A stretch of 64,000 nt of DNA from Deroplatys truncata (lineage: Eukaryota > Arthropoda > Insecta > Mantodea > Mantidae). Position 1 is the first letter of the stretch. The number at the start of each line of letters is the position of its first letter. Under the pieces are notes generated by a model. It saw nothing but the letters and a program-made list of their open reading frames with translations, was not told the origin of the DNA and made no database searches. Positions 34,997 through 45,020 of the stretch are shown here, piece by piece. The DNA lies in NCBI GenBank assembly GCA_030765065.1, contig CM060990.1:281941341-282005340 (forward strand), read 5' to 3'. The translations under genes and the position numbers were made by a program.

Positions 34997-35474
34997 ATGC
35001 ACAAATTTCTATCCAACTGTCCCTTTATGCGTCCCTAATTTCTTGGGGTTTACCCCTGCGATAGACCACCCATCAGACATGAAAAGCTGCTGTTGGCCCT
35101 TGTCGCCAATAGCGATCCTAGCACTAAAGCGGTTAAACATTGGGTCTGCTTCTTTGTCGGCAAGAACGGACGTGGAGAATTCTTTGATAGTTACAGTATA
35201 GGTCCAATTTCGCCTCAGTTTCTAAACTTTTTGAATCGTACCTGCGGCCCTACATGGTCGCAAAATATTAGAAAGCTGCAAGGCTACGACAGCACCACAT
35301 GCGGTCATTACGTCATCGCTTACCTGCCTCACCACTGCTCCGGCCTAGCCAAAGAGAGCTTTTCCGAATTTAACGCCATCAACTACCACCGTAATGACTC
35401 GACATTCTCCACACCTACAAAGACGCGTGTCTCGCTCAGTGCTCGTATCCTTATCAAAATTTCCAGTCTTTGAA
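34997..35474 (+). pseudogene. PRO: Adenovirus-type cysteine protease (PRO)
   Basis: The likely start is MHKFLSNCPF at 34997, with frame changes near 35035 and 35090. The main frame (35093-35473) has the catalytic His in VKHWVCFFVGKNG (codon at 35138), the acidic residue in EFFDSYSIGP, and the Gln and Cys in LQGYDSTTCGHYVIAY (Cys codon at 35300). This is the His-Asp-Gln-Cys arrangement of Ulp1/adenain proteases that mature capsids. All four catalytic positions are kept. The C-terminal 30 or so codons differ by frame, so the exact end is uncertain. Confidence 0.88.
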
Positions 35475-35622
35475 GGTGAGTATCGAAAACATAGGCTTCA
35501 ACTATGCGTCGACAAAAAATGCTTTGGTACTTTCCAATATGCTTAATGTTTTGTGTCCTGTGCTTTTCAGAACGCCATTCTGCTCGTATAAGTCCACTAC
35601 GTGCTGACGACGGTACGCCGCG

Positions 35623-36439
35623 ATGTCTCAACACATGGACATGCAACACAGGTAAGGTTTCTGCACCTAGTTCAGTGCACGTTACTCTTTCTGTTTTGTC
35701 TCTAAGGGCTTAAGACGTATGTTCTTGTTGCAGTTCCATGCAGACGCCTGTAAAGAAGAAGCCAAAAGTAACCACCGACGGTGCGTTTGACCCGTACATC
35801 ATAAACACACGGCAGCAGCAGCCCGAGATGGACTCAGCACACACCAGCTGCAACGTTCCGCAACCAGAGATCCTCGAGGTGCCTCCAGTTCTCGCCCAAA
35901 CGTCCGAGATTCGCTGATATCGGGTGACGTGCGCCCGCATGGAGTCGTTCAACAGAGCGTACGCGTCCAAAGGACCGCTTAGCGTGGGACCATTATCGGA
36001 CATTTACTTCCTCAACCACGCTCAAACCAAGTCGTGTGCGTGGGATTTTGCCTCTGCCGAAGTACCCACTGGTGGTCACCGTCGCCAGGTGCGGCATGCG
36101 CCAAGCGGCGGTCATGAACCCTGCACAGTGGCTCAGGCTTGTCGAAGCAGCACCTGTGATTCGTCGTGGCATGAGCGTCCTTTACAGGAGCTCCAGCTCG
36201 GCGGAAACCTCACCATCGTCTTTAGGAACCGTTTCGGAAGGCTAACACTCTGTATCACAGGCGCACAAAGGCATGCCGTTTCGCTTAATCTGGAGGAATG
36301 GTACGTGCTTAACGCCCTGCAGAAGATCGTCTGCGACATCCTGCATCACAAGAAGAAAGAGGAGGTGGACGTGCAGAATCACATCTTGGCTTACAAGCGG
36401 TATTGCGTTCTGCGCACGTTCACCACGAAGAAACCATGA
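35623..36439 (+). pseudogene. PC4-like ssDNA-binding/transcription cofactor protein with a putative intron
   Basis: Met at 35623 (MSQHMDMQH) runs to a consensus donor CAG|GTAAGG at 35651/35652, with an acceptor TTGTTGCAG at 35733. Splicing restores frame into TPVKKKPKVTTDGAF, an NLS-like basic patch. A single TGA at 35915 breaks the frame. Downstream, GGNLTIVFRNRFGRLTLCI then VSLNLEEWYVLNALQ has the strands-then-helix pattern of PC4. A second, weaker copy of that pattern lies in the neighbouring frame at 36060-36170 (VVTVARCGMRQ, NPAQWLRLVEAA). It likely acts on viral DNA or transcription in the nucleus. The PC4 assignment rests on pattern only. Confidence 0.5.
35652..35733 (+). promoter_or_regulatory. 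Putative spliceosomal intron (82 bp)
   Basis: GTAAGG donor and a pyrimidine-rich TTCTTGTTGCAG acceptor. Removal joins two coding pieces in phase (the unspliced frame stops at once). Host-type introns in late genes of Polinton-like elements are plausible because they replicate in the nucleus. Confidence 0.5.
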
Positions 36440-36549
36440 ATTTCTCCAGGTTCACAAAGTGGATACGCAGCGCCGTTTTCAGAACCTACCTGGAAGTGGA
36501 ACATCATCTCAAATCGTACTACCTGCGGCACATGCAAGAGGTCGCATAA
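36436..36549 (+). CDS. Small unknown protein (37 aa)
   Basis: ATG at 36436 overlaps the end of the PC4-like gene (ATGA) and gives MNFSRFTKWIRSAVFRTYLE then a basic/aromatic tail ending at 36549. It is short, open and in the compact overlapping style of this element. It could equally be a chance frame. Confidence 0.3.
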   Translation: MNFSRFTKWIRSAVFRTYLEVEHHLKSYYLRHMQEVA

Positions 36550-36611
36550 AGGAGAGGATATGACGGATCTGCAAATCAGTCTCTTCAAACACGTCTGAGC
36601 AAGCGCAGGTC

Positions 36612-37180
36612 ATGGGATACCTCAACTACGTATCCGTGTACTGCGATGGATTTATGGTGATTAATCATTACGAGTTGCAAGGACACCCCAAAAAGAATAC
36701 ACTTTATGCACTGCACTTCGTCGATGAACGCTACGACGACCCATCACCGTCAAGTGCCATAGCTGCGAGGAAAAAATTCACTACGTCATATCCAACATCA
36801 GCTTGCAAGATACTGATTTTAAAGCAAGCTCCCGTGAGGTCGACAAGGGTCACAAAAGCGTCGAAGATGACGAACCAGATCAGTTATTCCAATTTGTTCC
36901 CAAGAGGAACCTATACATCGTATTCTAGGAACAATACATCTCATCGGTTAAAATGCTGCACATGAGAAACGACGGACTCACCTGCTACGGGAAATGTTTG
37001 GCCGTGCATTTCGGCAATGTCTCACTTTATATCCTATCCGATCATATCCACGGGGATTGTATGTTCAGCGCCGACGAGAAAAACAGTGTCCTCGTGCAAG
37101 ATGAAGACGAAGGCATGGGAATAAGCTACTCAAAAGCAACCTCTGGTGGTCGAAACATTAAACCATTTCACCGGATATAA
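36612..37180 (+). pseudogene. Unknown Polinton protein, frameshifted
   Basis: It begins MGYLNYVSVYCDGFMVINHY at 36612. Near 36740 the likely true frame shifts into one with CHSCEEKIHYVIS, a CxxC pair suggesting a zinc site, and then into the open frame 36953-37180 (LTCYGKCLAVHFGNVSLYIL, acidic end VQDEDEGMG). I do not recognise the family. Genes in this position of Polintons are often lineage-specific. Confidence 0.4.
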
Positions 37181-37293
37181 CTGCTCCCTCCATGAGAGCA
37201 CTATGACATACATCCTGTGGTTTTTTTCAAACGCGTCATATACGCATACACGACGCTCTCAGGCTCAGTTGCTGTGGATTGCTCAGGTGTGGC

Positions 37294-37539
37294 ATGTTAG
37301 ACGTGCCGTGCACAACGCATCACTGCACCAATTGCTTTCATCCAGCGTGCAGCTGCAATCTGCGAGGAGCACTCACGTACTCGTGTACCAGGTGCCATCA
37401 AGGATTCTACGAAAATCTCGTCCAACTTGCTCAGCGCATCCAGTGCTTTCTGCGCAAGTACAACAGTAGGAAGAGTACTGCACCTAGAAAATGCCGCCGC
37501 ATCGAGGTTCTACGCCAAGTTCTTCTGCAAAAACGTTAA
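37294..37539 (+). CDS. Cys/His-rich zinc-binding-like small protein
   Basis: An 81-codon frame from Met 37294 has dense Cys/His spacing: CTTHHCTNCFHPACSC and YSCTRCHQGFYENL, at least three CxxC/CxC pairs. It then has a helical basic C-terminus (RKCRRIEVLRQVLLQKR). This would fit a RING- or treble-clef-like zinc fold. It is open and lies between two decayed genes. Function unknown. A more upstream non-ATG start is possible. Confidence 0.45.
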   Translation: MLDVPCTTHHCTNCFHPACSCNLRGALTYSCTRCHQGFYENLVQLAQRIQCFLRKYNSRKSTAPRKCRRIEVLRQVLLQKR

Positions 37540-37823
37540 GCAGACGTCGTGTGGCACCAGCTTTCTTTAGAAGCACGAAAAAAAGTCTACGCTCCATATC
37601 GCAGGTGCAAACAACATTACAATCACCTAGACACAGGTGCTCCATTTTGTGAAAAAATTGCCGACCATGTCCCAAGACGCTCTTCGACAACTAGACAACC
37701 TAACCTGCAGCGCCAATACCGTCAGCGTGTCCGCACTACAATTAAACGTGCCGTACCTTGTTCGACAAGTCAAGTCCGTGGACACCAAGTACGGCACAAA
37801 GACCGCTGTGAAGCTCGACAACG

Positions 37824-39030
37824 TGATGCAGTAATTTGTATCACAAATTACTTAAATGTAAATAATGATTGTAATATGAATGTGCATTTTTGTGACATTG
37901 ATTTCAGATGTTTATTAATTGTAATTATTATTGGGAAATAAGTTTATACGGCCTTACTGAAACTGTCAATAATAGCGTGCGATAATGCAGCGAGGGGGGG
38001 TGAGCTGTTTATCATTATTGGAAACGAGGAAGTTACGTAATGTTGGCGCGTTTTCGGTAGAAACTTCTGGAATATTTGCTCCCTAATGCATATGTATTCA
38101 TAATTTTCATTGGATATTAAAGTAGACGCTAATGTTGGCGCGTTTTATTAGCCAATTGCAGCTCAGTTATAATCTTTAGACGTATCTGGATGACGGCGTA
38201 TAAATAGGCTAGGTTTGAGGTAAAGTCAGTCAGTCCTTCAGTTCGCCGAAAGCATTCATACATTACACGTCGTATTTAGTTCAGTTCATCAAAAATCTGT
38301 GTACACTACACGTCGTCTTCAGTCAGTCAGTTCGTCGAAAGTATTAGTTCGTCATACATCGGAGATAGATTCACAAGTTACGCGCAGCAGAATTATGAAA
38401 GATCTAAAATATGGTAAAGTTAATTATACAAAAGGTTGAAGTACGTTGATTAAAAGTGATCAGTAAGAAGTTATTATAACAGTTTCAGTTTCGCGAGTAT
38501 CTAGATCAATATGTAAAAGTGATAGTGAACTTGTTCGACAATAAAAATTATAAAACAAATTTCTTCATCAGTGTTCTTTTTGGATAAAAGATTCCTTTCC
38601 GTTTACACAACCCTGATCAAGACACATGTTCGACCCAAGATAAGATAATAGCTAGCCGGAGGACAATAAACAAAACTTAAAATTCTTTCGAACACTAACA
38701 CTGATGCAAATTGCTAACACTAGATGGAGCTACAAACCGAACAAATGAATGACGTCACAAGATGGCTTCAACACACGTGATGTAAACAAACATTTGTAAG
38801 TAATACCGTTACAAATTGGCTACCACAACGTGGGGCTACAATAATGTTAAATAAATAAACATTTACAAGAAAACCGTCGCAAATTGGCTCCCATACGTGG
38901 GGCAGTTAAAATTATGTAACCAAACAAAACAAAAGCAGCACAATATAAGATCTTCAAGTTCTAATAATTTACGTAAAAACATATTACGTAAGCAATAATG
39001 TCAAATATAAACAACATTAATACCGTTACA
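37824..39030 (+). repeat. 5' LTR (about 1.2 kb)
   Basis: TGATGCAGTAATTTG...CCGTTACA. Promoter elements are a TATA box GTATAAATAGG (38199-38209) and an arthropod-type initiator TCAGTCAGTC (38226-38235). AATAAA at about 38541 is a poly(A) signal. Two internal copies of the primer-site-like word ACAAATTGGC...ACGTGGGGC lie within the LTR itself (38811 and 38879). Confidence 0.9.
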
Positions 39031-39118
39031 AATTGGCGCCCAACGTGGGGCTACAAAACATATACAAATTACGTAAGCACAAATACTACTACAAATTGGC
39101 ACCCAGAACGTGGGGCAT
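39031..39118 (+). promoter_or_regulatory. Primer-binding site region with a duplicate
   Basis: TTGGCGCCCAACGTGGGGC begins 3 bp after the LTR end and is the tRNA-primer-type site. A second copy (TTGGCACCCAGAACGTGGGGC) lies at 39095-39115. Together with two more inside the LTR this makes four copies within about 310 bp. Confidence 0.75.
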
Positions 39119-39463
39119 AGTGACCAGGAAAGGAACACGATGACCAGGAAAGGATCAGCATAACCAGGAAGGAGCAGAGTGACCAGGAAAGGAACCAGGA
39201 CGTGGAACGAATGCAGCAGTGAAATGATCTACAAGACGCAGATTCCAGAAACAACAGGGACGACAGACTACGATCGTAATTCCGAGATTACAAGGCAACA
39301 GGGAAATTCAAACTACAGGACAACAAAACGACGAAGATTCATCGAAGCGACATACAAATCTAGGAGAGAGGGGCAGGAAGCTGGACATCAAAGTAACAGC
39401 AACAGACAACATTACAAAGGTCAGAGTATTGTAATTTTTTTTTAGAAAACAAAAAAACAAACA

Positions 39464-40210
39464 ATGGCTACTAATAATATTGAAGAAACAATGATGGAAG
39501 GGGATAATGTAACAGTTAGCTCTAATTCAATACAGGTTACAGAAAATAGCTCAAACACTGTAGAATTTGAGGGAGGAAATGTTAGTGCAGAAAGTGAGAA
39601 TAGAATAGAAGGAAATGTTAATTCTGATACTAGTATGATTATGGAAATGTTGAGAAAATTTGGTGAAAAATTAGAAAGGAAAATAGATCAAAACAGGGAA
39701 GATATGCAAAAGAATAATGAGAAATTAGAAAAGAAAATAGATCAAAACAGGGAAGATATGCAAAAGAGTCATAGGGAATTAAGGGAAGATATTAGTAAGA
39801 GTTTAGAACAAAAACTAGATCAGAATAAGAAAGAATTAAGAGAAGAAATTGGTAAGAGTAATGAGAAATTAGAGCATAAATTAGATCAAAATAGGGAAGA
39901 GATTAAAAAGAAATTCATGGAGCTAGAAAATAGTATGATGAGAATGAGAAATGAAAATCAGGAAATGATAGCAAATGAAATAGGTGAAGTTTCAAAGAAA
40001 ATGTTAGACATGAGCAGGGAAATAGGTAACAAAGAAAGTGAGGTTAATACTAAAAGTGAACATGTTGATTTAGAATGTACAGAGTCAGGTAGTAGAATGA
40101 GTAACATTGCAAGTGAGATAAGAGAGATAAATGAGGTTATGAATGTAGATGTGAATAAGGCGCAAGTTAATTCAGAGGGGAGATATCAGAAATACAGAAT
40201 GCGACAGTAA
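39464..40210 (+). CDS. Gag-like coiled-coil protein of the LTR element
   Basis: 248 codons, intact, starting MATNNIEETMMEGDN. Residues ~60-170 are a long coiled coil built from a repeated 14-residue unit (KLERKIDQNREDMQ, KLEKKIDQNREDMQ, SLEQKLDQNKKELR, KLEHKLDQNREEIK). The protein is very rich in Glu, Lys and Asn. Arthropod Gypsy-type gag proteins often open with such a coiled coil. There is no zinc knuckle. The stop overlaps the ATG of the next ORF by one base (TAATG). Openness fits the recent insertion. Confidence 0.75.
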   Translation: MATNNIEETMMEGDNVTVSSNSIQVTENSSNTVEFEGGNVSAESENRIEGNVNSDTSMIMEMLRKFGEKLERKIDQNREDMQKNNEKLEKKIDQNREDMQKSHRELREDISKSLEQKLDQNKKELREEIGKSNEKLEHKLDQNREEIKKKFMELENSMMRMRNENQEMIANEIGEVSKKMLDMSREIGNKESEVNTKSEHVDLECTESGSRMSNIASEIREINEVMNVDVNKAQVNSEGRYQKYRMRQ

Positions 40211-40527
40211 TGCAAAGAAATAAATTGTACCAAGATGTTCAAAATGAAAACTCCAGTCCAGTACAGTTTAGTACAGATTTGTCAGAGTACTCTCAGATTA
40301 AAGAGATAGCAGAAAAATTGAAAATGAAAGTTGTTAAAAGATGTGTTGTTCAAGAAACTGTAGATTGTTTTCAAATGTTATCATGGGACGAAATTTCATA
40401 TGAATACAAGAGGTTATTCATGAACAAAAATTTGAAGGTTAGGATACGGCTACGAGTAATGTTTAGCCACACACAATTTGATCCAGGAGGGCAAATAGCA
40501 ATGAGATGTAAAGTAAATGCTGGATAG
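40210..40527 (+). CDS. Second small ORF of the LTR element
   Basis: 105 codons starting MQRNKLYQDVQNENSS. It contains QFSTDLSEYSQIKEIAEKL and SWDEISYEYKRLFMNKNLKV, and I do not recognise a domain. Its start overlaps the stop of the coiled-coil ORF, suggesting reinitiation or -1 frameshift expression. It may be the residue of a gag C-terminus or a pol end left after internal deletion. Downstream 40530-41208 is AT-rich and holds no gene. Confidence 0.5.
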   Translation: MQRNKLYQDVQNENSSPVQFSTDLSEYSQIKEIAEKLKMKVVKRCVVQETVDCFQMLSWDEISYEYKRLFMNKNLKVRIRLRVMFSHTQFDPGGQIAMRCKVNAG

Positions 40528-41208
40528 TTAAAGATGACTTGCAGAGAAATGTATTGGAACGTAAGAGGGTTAATTATTTATATGTCATTTGAAGAGAGAA
40601 ATAAATTAAAAAAAAAGAGAAATGTTTAAAAAAAATTAAATTTTTAGTAACTGTAACATTTGAAAATTAAGAATGCAAAGATTGAAACTTAATATGATAT
40701 TAAATTAAAAGTACGTAAATACAATTCCAAGAGTATTGTTAAAATAAAGTACAAAATAACAAAAATGGGTAAAAATAATTAAAAACAAATACTTATGTAG
40801 CAAACAGAAAATGTGAAACAGTGACTAGATTTAAGAGATGAAAATATATTTGTATAAAGGGTGAACATTTTTGGTAAATATGTTTAATAATAAAAAAAAA
40901 TTTTTGAATTGATAAATTTTTGTTAACAATATAAGAAAGCAAACCATTTTTTGTAACAGTAAATAAATAATTCAGGGTACAGTATTTGCTATATAAAAAA
41001 ATTGTAATGTCAGATTAATATCTAAATTAATTAAACCAGAGCCAGTAAGTAGTGGCGAGATAAAAAAAAATATGTCGTGCGTTAAATGCGTGTGAAGTGT
41101 TAAGTGAAAGTGATAGCGTGTGATCCAAGATTTAGGAGACTAAAAACCCAATTATAAAATTTCCAAACAAATTGTAAATATTTATAATTATGTTTCTAGT
41201 GGGGCATA

Positions 41209-42423
41209 TGATGCAGTAATTTGTATCACAAATTACTTAAATGTAAATAATGATTGTAATATGAATGTGCATTTTTATGCGACATTGATTTCAGATGTTT
41301 ATTAATTGTAATTATTATTGGGAAATAAGTTTATACGGCCTTACTGAAACTGTCAATAATAGCGTGCGATAATGCAGCGAGGGGGGGGGTGAGCTGTTTA
41401 TCATTATTGGAAACGAGGAAGTTACGTAATGTTGGCGCGTTTTCGGTAGAAACTTCTGGAATATTTGCTCCCTAATGCATATGTATTCATAATTTTCATT
41501 GGATATTAAAGTAGACGCTAATGTTGGCGCGTTTTATTAGCCAATTGCAGCTCAGTTATAATCTTTAGACGTATCTGGATGACGGCGTATAAATAGGCTA
41601 GGTTTGAGGTAAAGTCAGTCAGTCCTTCAGTTCGCCGAAAGCATTCATACATTACACGACGTATTTAGTTCAGTTCATCAAAAATCTGTGTACACTACAC
41701 GTCGTCTTCAGTCAGTCAGTTCGTCGAAAGTATTAGTTCGTCATACATCGGAGATAGATTCACAAGTTACGCGCAGCAGAATTATGAAAGATCTAAAATA
41801 TGGTAAAGTTAATTATACAAAAGGTTGAAGTACGTTGATTAAAGGTGATCAGTAAGGAGTTATTATAACAGTTTCAGTTTGGCGAGTATCTAGATCAATA
41901 TGTAAATGTGATAGTGAACTTGTTCGACAATAAAAATTATAAAACAAATTTCTTCATCAGTGTTCTTTTTGGATAAAAGATTCCTTTCCGTTTACACAAC
42001 CCTGATCAAGACACATGTTCGACCCAAGATAAGATAATAGCTAGCCGGAGGACAATAAACAAAACTTAAAATTCTTTCAAACACTGATACTAGGTACCAC
42101 AAAGTGCTAACATTAGATGGAGCTACAAACCGAACAAATGAATGACGTCACAAGATGGCTTCAACACACGTGATGTAAACAAACATTTGTAAGTAATACC
42201 GTTACAAATTGGCTACCACAACGTGTGGCTACAATAATGTTAAATAAATAAACATTTACAAGAAAACCGTCGCAAATTGGCTCCCATACGTGGGGCAGTT
42301 AAAATTATGTAACCAAACAAAACAAAAGCAGCACAATATAAGATCTTCAAGTTCTAATAATTTACGTAAAAACATATTACGTAAGCAATAATGTCAAATA
42401 TAAACAACATTAATACCGTTACA
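41209..42423 (+). repeat. 3' LTR (about 1.2 kb)
   Basis: Nearly identical to 37824-39030. Visible differences include a longer G run (GCGAGGGGGGGGG), a short replaced patch near 42090-42110, and single changes such as ACGTGGGGC to ACGTGTGGC. It ends TTACA at 42423, directly before the AACG duplication. Confidence 0.9.
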
Positions 42424-42563
42424 AACGATACAGAGATATTTCTACCCTCAAGATTCGGCAAGGCATCTCCCGAGCTCGTGCAACAGTTCAACACGGCCAA
42501 CTTCTGCAACTCTCAAAAACGGCTTCAAAAGATACGCTGTCAAGTTCACGCCGTACATCTCCA

Positions 42564-42986
42564 ATGACCTGCCAAACCGACCCCTTCAAGGCAGGAAATA
42601 ACCTATATTTCAAACTCATTTTTCAAGCTCAGCTCTCCAAATCTGGAGAGTTACCCTTCCACATAAACGTCCTCTTCACCCTCGCCTCCTTCTTCGACAA
42701 CATCAAAACCGTCACCGTTAAACTAGACGGCAAAGACGTCGACGTCGTCACGTCACCTGCAAATCTTTCCATTTCCATCGCCACCAAGCAGACGCACTGT
42801 GCACCGTCTACTTGGGTACCTCCAAAACATCTCCTCTATGCCACAGTCACCAATGAAGGAGGCTTCCCCATCAGCCACATCAACGAATTTGCTGTACCCG
42901 TCTACATAACCAACTTTAGCCGCGAGCTACACGACAACTTCTCTCACCTACTCATCACCTGTGTCACCACGGAAGATCTCCCATAG
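42564..42986 (+). CDS. Unknown terminal Polinton protein (140 aa)
   Basis: An intact frame starts MTCQTDPFKAGNNLYFKLIF and ends VTTEDLP. It is rich in beta-branched and aromatic residues with no Cys cluster, no signal peptide and no transmembrane segment, so a beta-sandwich is plausible. The start overlaps the end of the YGTK gene. It lies between that gene and the right inverted repeat. I do not recognise it. Confidence 0.5.
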   Translation: MTCQTDPFKAGNNLYFKLIFQAQLSKSGELPFHINVLFTLASFFDNIKTVTVKLDGKDVDVVTSPANLSISIATKQTHCAPSTWVPPKHLLYATVTNEGGFPISHINEFAVPVYITNFSRELHDNFSHLLITCVTTEDLP

Positions 42987-43171
42987 TTCAGCATCGGCAG
43001 CAGCAGCGAGGAAGATAGTGATCACGTGACACAAACATCATGCACCACGCACTTCAAAATCATTTTCGTGTGCGAGTGAAACAGTTCCAAAAGTCACCAC
43101 CAGGTGCAACATGTAAATATCTTAGTGTTTAGTTCAAAGTTCACCGCTATGCCAACATCGCATTGTGCTAA

Positions 43172-43744
43172 AAACCAACGCACGCGCGCGCCCCGCCCAC
43201 GACTCAAACACCGCCGAAAAAAACACTCTTCCTCGCCTCCAACCCAATCCCTTCACCTCCGTCACACCTCTGATACACTTTCCAATACTTACAGCTCTTC
43301 GGTACGTACACTTCCTCAGGATGTACTCTCCTTAGTACGTCACCTACTTAGCACTGGCGCCGTGCTTTTACCGCTTAGTTCCAAAGTTCACCGCTATGCC
43401 AGCATCGCGCTGTCGAAAAAAAACACCATTTTGGTTTTTAAAGTTTGCAAATAGTGTTATTCCATAGGAAAACAATTGCAACATGTCCATTTAGCTCGTT
43501 TGCCACACCATAGACATTTCTTGTATATGTAATGTATCCATCATATTATATTTGTATTTAATCCATAAATAGTAAAACCTGTATCAGAAAAAATAAAGAA
43601 AAAATGTCCCGCTTAGACATCTCGATCGACCGTAATCCTGCCGCTTCAAATTTCCCGCCACTCGAGCGGATTAAAGGCGACACTAGCGGTCCTAGCGGCA
43701 GGATTATCGTTAATCCAGATATCTAAGCAGGGACATACACTACT
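43172..43744 (-). repeat. Right terminal inverted repeat of the Polinton
   Basis: Reverse complement of 17189-17762. The outer tip ends ...GACATACACTACT. An extra partial copy of an inner block (AAAGTTCACCGCTATGCCA) lies just inside at 43137-43155, as internal copies do on the left. The plus ORF over 43104-43454 is repeat-derived. Confidence 0.9.
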
Positions 43745-44029
43745 CATATGCATGCAAACTGTCAATTTCATTGCAGTGGAACGGAGTGCACGATCGAGCA
43801 TCGTATTTTCATGATCAAAAGCTATTTTCGATCCGGTAGAATAGTTCCAGGAACGCTTCATTACGATGCTGCCTGCTGCGTACATGAATTTCCTTGCGCT
43901 TTCCCTGAATTTTAGCAGTTTTCGTAACAACGCCTTATAAAACGGGTTTATAGGTACGCTGACATGATCTAATCGTTAATACAACTAATGCCACTCCTAA
44001 TGTCATTACTAATTACTTTTTGCATAGCA

Positions 44030-45020
44030 GGCATGCCATCATCTTTCGTGAGACTGGCTCAGTTACGCGAAAGAACGGGCGCTAGAAGCTGCTACAACAT
44101 ATAAACGCAATACGTGAAACCATGACAGAAAGTCCCAGGATATCAATACGTCAACTCAGTAGGGAAACTGATTCGTCCTATGGTTTTTACCATTCAAGGT
44201 GAAAAGATTAATAACGCTTTACCCATATAAAATTACGCGACTGCATCAGCTACGAGCTCCAAATTTTCCAGCCCGTGTCCAATTTTGCACTCATTTTCTG
44301 GAAATGTTTGAGGCTAACGAAACGCTGTTTACGTCAGATGAATGCTGTTTCACCTGACAGGCTATGTAAACACACAAAACCTCAGAATATGCGAAAGAGA
44401 ACCACCTAATGCCTATGTGGAAATTGCATTATATCCTCAGAAGATCGGTGTCTGGGCTGCAATGTTGCGGCAAAGAGTTTTTGGATCGCTTTTCCTTGAT
44501 TGACGATTAACCGCTAGGCGACATCGGAATGAAATATTATCCCCCTTTACTGAACAGTTGGATGCACATGAATTATCTGAAGCGTGGTTCCAACAAGATG
44601 GTGGAACCTGCTCACAGGGCCAAAGGGACCATAAACATTCTTGAAGGGTGCTTCAGCGGCAGATTGATAATAATTAACTCATGCAAACATGTCTTTTCTT
44701 ACACTCTTATCATCATTTGCTTATAGTCTTCTAGATCCCCTGACCTGGCATCCCCAGTCTTTCTTTGAGGTTACCTAAATCATCGTGGGTTTAGGAGAAA
44801 AACCGACAGCATCGAGCAATTCATATTGCAGGGGATAACAGTTATCACTGCAGTGACCCCGCAAGCCGTGTATGACATGGTACGACGAGAGAAAATGTTT
44901 GGAGAACAATGGTGGACATGCAAAACAATAACAAGTTATTGTTTTAAAACGACGACAACGCCGTAGGTTGAAGTGCATTTATGCTTTAGTTGTTTTTGTA
45001 GGTTACTTAAGGGAAGTGCT
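44030..45020 (+). pseudogene. Decayed Tc1/mariner-like transposase (second family)
   Basis: Plus-strand reading in changing frames shows AIRETMTESPRISIRQLSRE near 44110 (N-terminal HTH), a TSDECC piece near 44330 (first catalytic Asp), and GMKYYPPLLNSWMH near 44530. It continues with FQQDG-equivalent and EGCFSGRLI near 44640, then SRSPDLASPVFL near 44730 (third catalytic position) and a C-terminal CxxxNGGH region near 44905. The order fits a transposase of about 340 residues. It differs from the copy at 4741-5550. Many frameshifts. 43745-44029 holds nothing I recognise. Confidence 0.8.

Larger units (their letters stand above)
37824..42423 (+). mobile_element. Non-autonomous Gypsy-like LTR retrotransposon
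   Basis: Two LTRs (37824-39030 and 41209-42423) and a 2.2-kb interior lie inside the Polinton YGTK gene. The target duplication is AACG (37820-37823 and 42424-42427), 4 bp as for Gypsy-type integrases. A primer-binding-type sequence AATTGGCGCCCAACGTGGGGC follows the 5' LTR and a purine-rich AGTGGGGCA precedes the 3' LTR. The interior holds a gag-like coiled-coil ORF and a short ORF but no protease, RT or integrase. The LTRs differ at roughly 1% of positions, so insertion is young and must have used enzymes in trans. Confidence 0.9.
37667..42566 (+). pseudogene. Small 'YGTK' protein interrupted by an LTR element
   Basis: The frame from MSQDALRQLD (37667) runs through VRQVKSVDTKYGTKTAVKLD to the LTR insertion at 37823, where the 4-bp target duplication AACG lies. 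The frame resumes after the 3' LTR (42424) with EIFLPSRFGKASPELVQQF and ends near 42566. The pattern (strand, YGTK/R, strand, FLPxRF/Y, then a D/E-x-L helix) is the same as in the intact 102-residue ORF at 51730-52038 in the second element. It may be a small OB-fold-like DNA-binding or structural protein; I cannot name it. Confidence 0.65.
17189..43744 (+). mobile_element. Polinton/Maverick (adintovirus-like) element, complete but decayed, with two nested insertions
   Basis: Terminal inverted repeats of about 570 bp, starting AG and ending CT, enclose the hallmark Polinton set. It includes protein-primed DNA polymerase B, A32-like packaging ATPase, RVE integrase with chromodomain, major and minor capsid proteins, adenovirus-type protease and several small virion-like proteins, all on the plus strand. 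Flanking hexamers are CACGTG (17183-17188) and CATATG (43745-43750). They could be the 6-bp target duplication if both bases of the central CpG decayed. Removing the nested LINE and LTR element gives about 16.2 kb, a usual Polinton size. Family knowledge says such elements self-synthesise and may form virions. This copy has frameshifts or stops in most genes and cannot be active. Confidence 0.92.

Noticed and set aside
35475-35568. A second intron at the end of the protease gene (GTGAGT...TTTTCAG)
   Set aside because: Splice consensus is present, but one frame reads through it without a stop, so it may be coding; evidence is not decisive.
43104-43454. 116-residue plus-strand ORF at the Polinton right end
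   Set aside because: It lies in the terminal inverted repeat; the left repeat gives a shifted version with different frame breaks.
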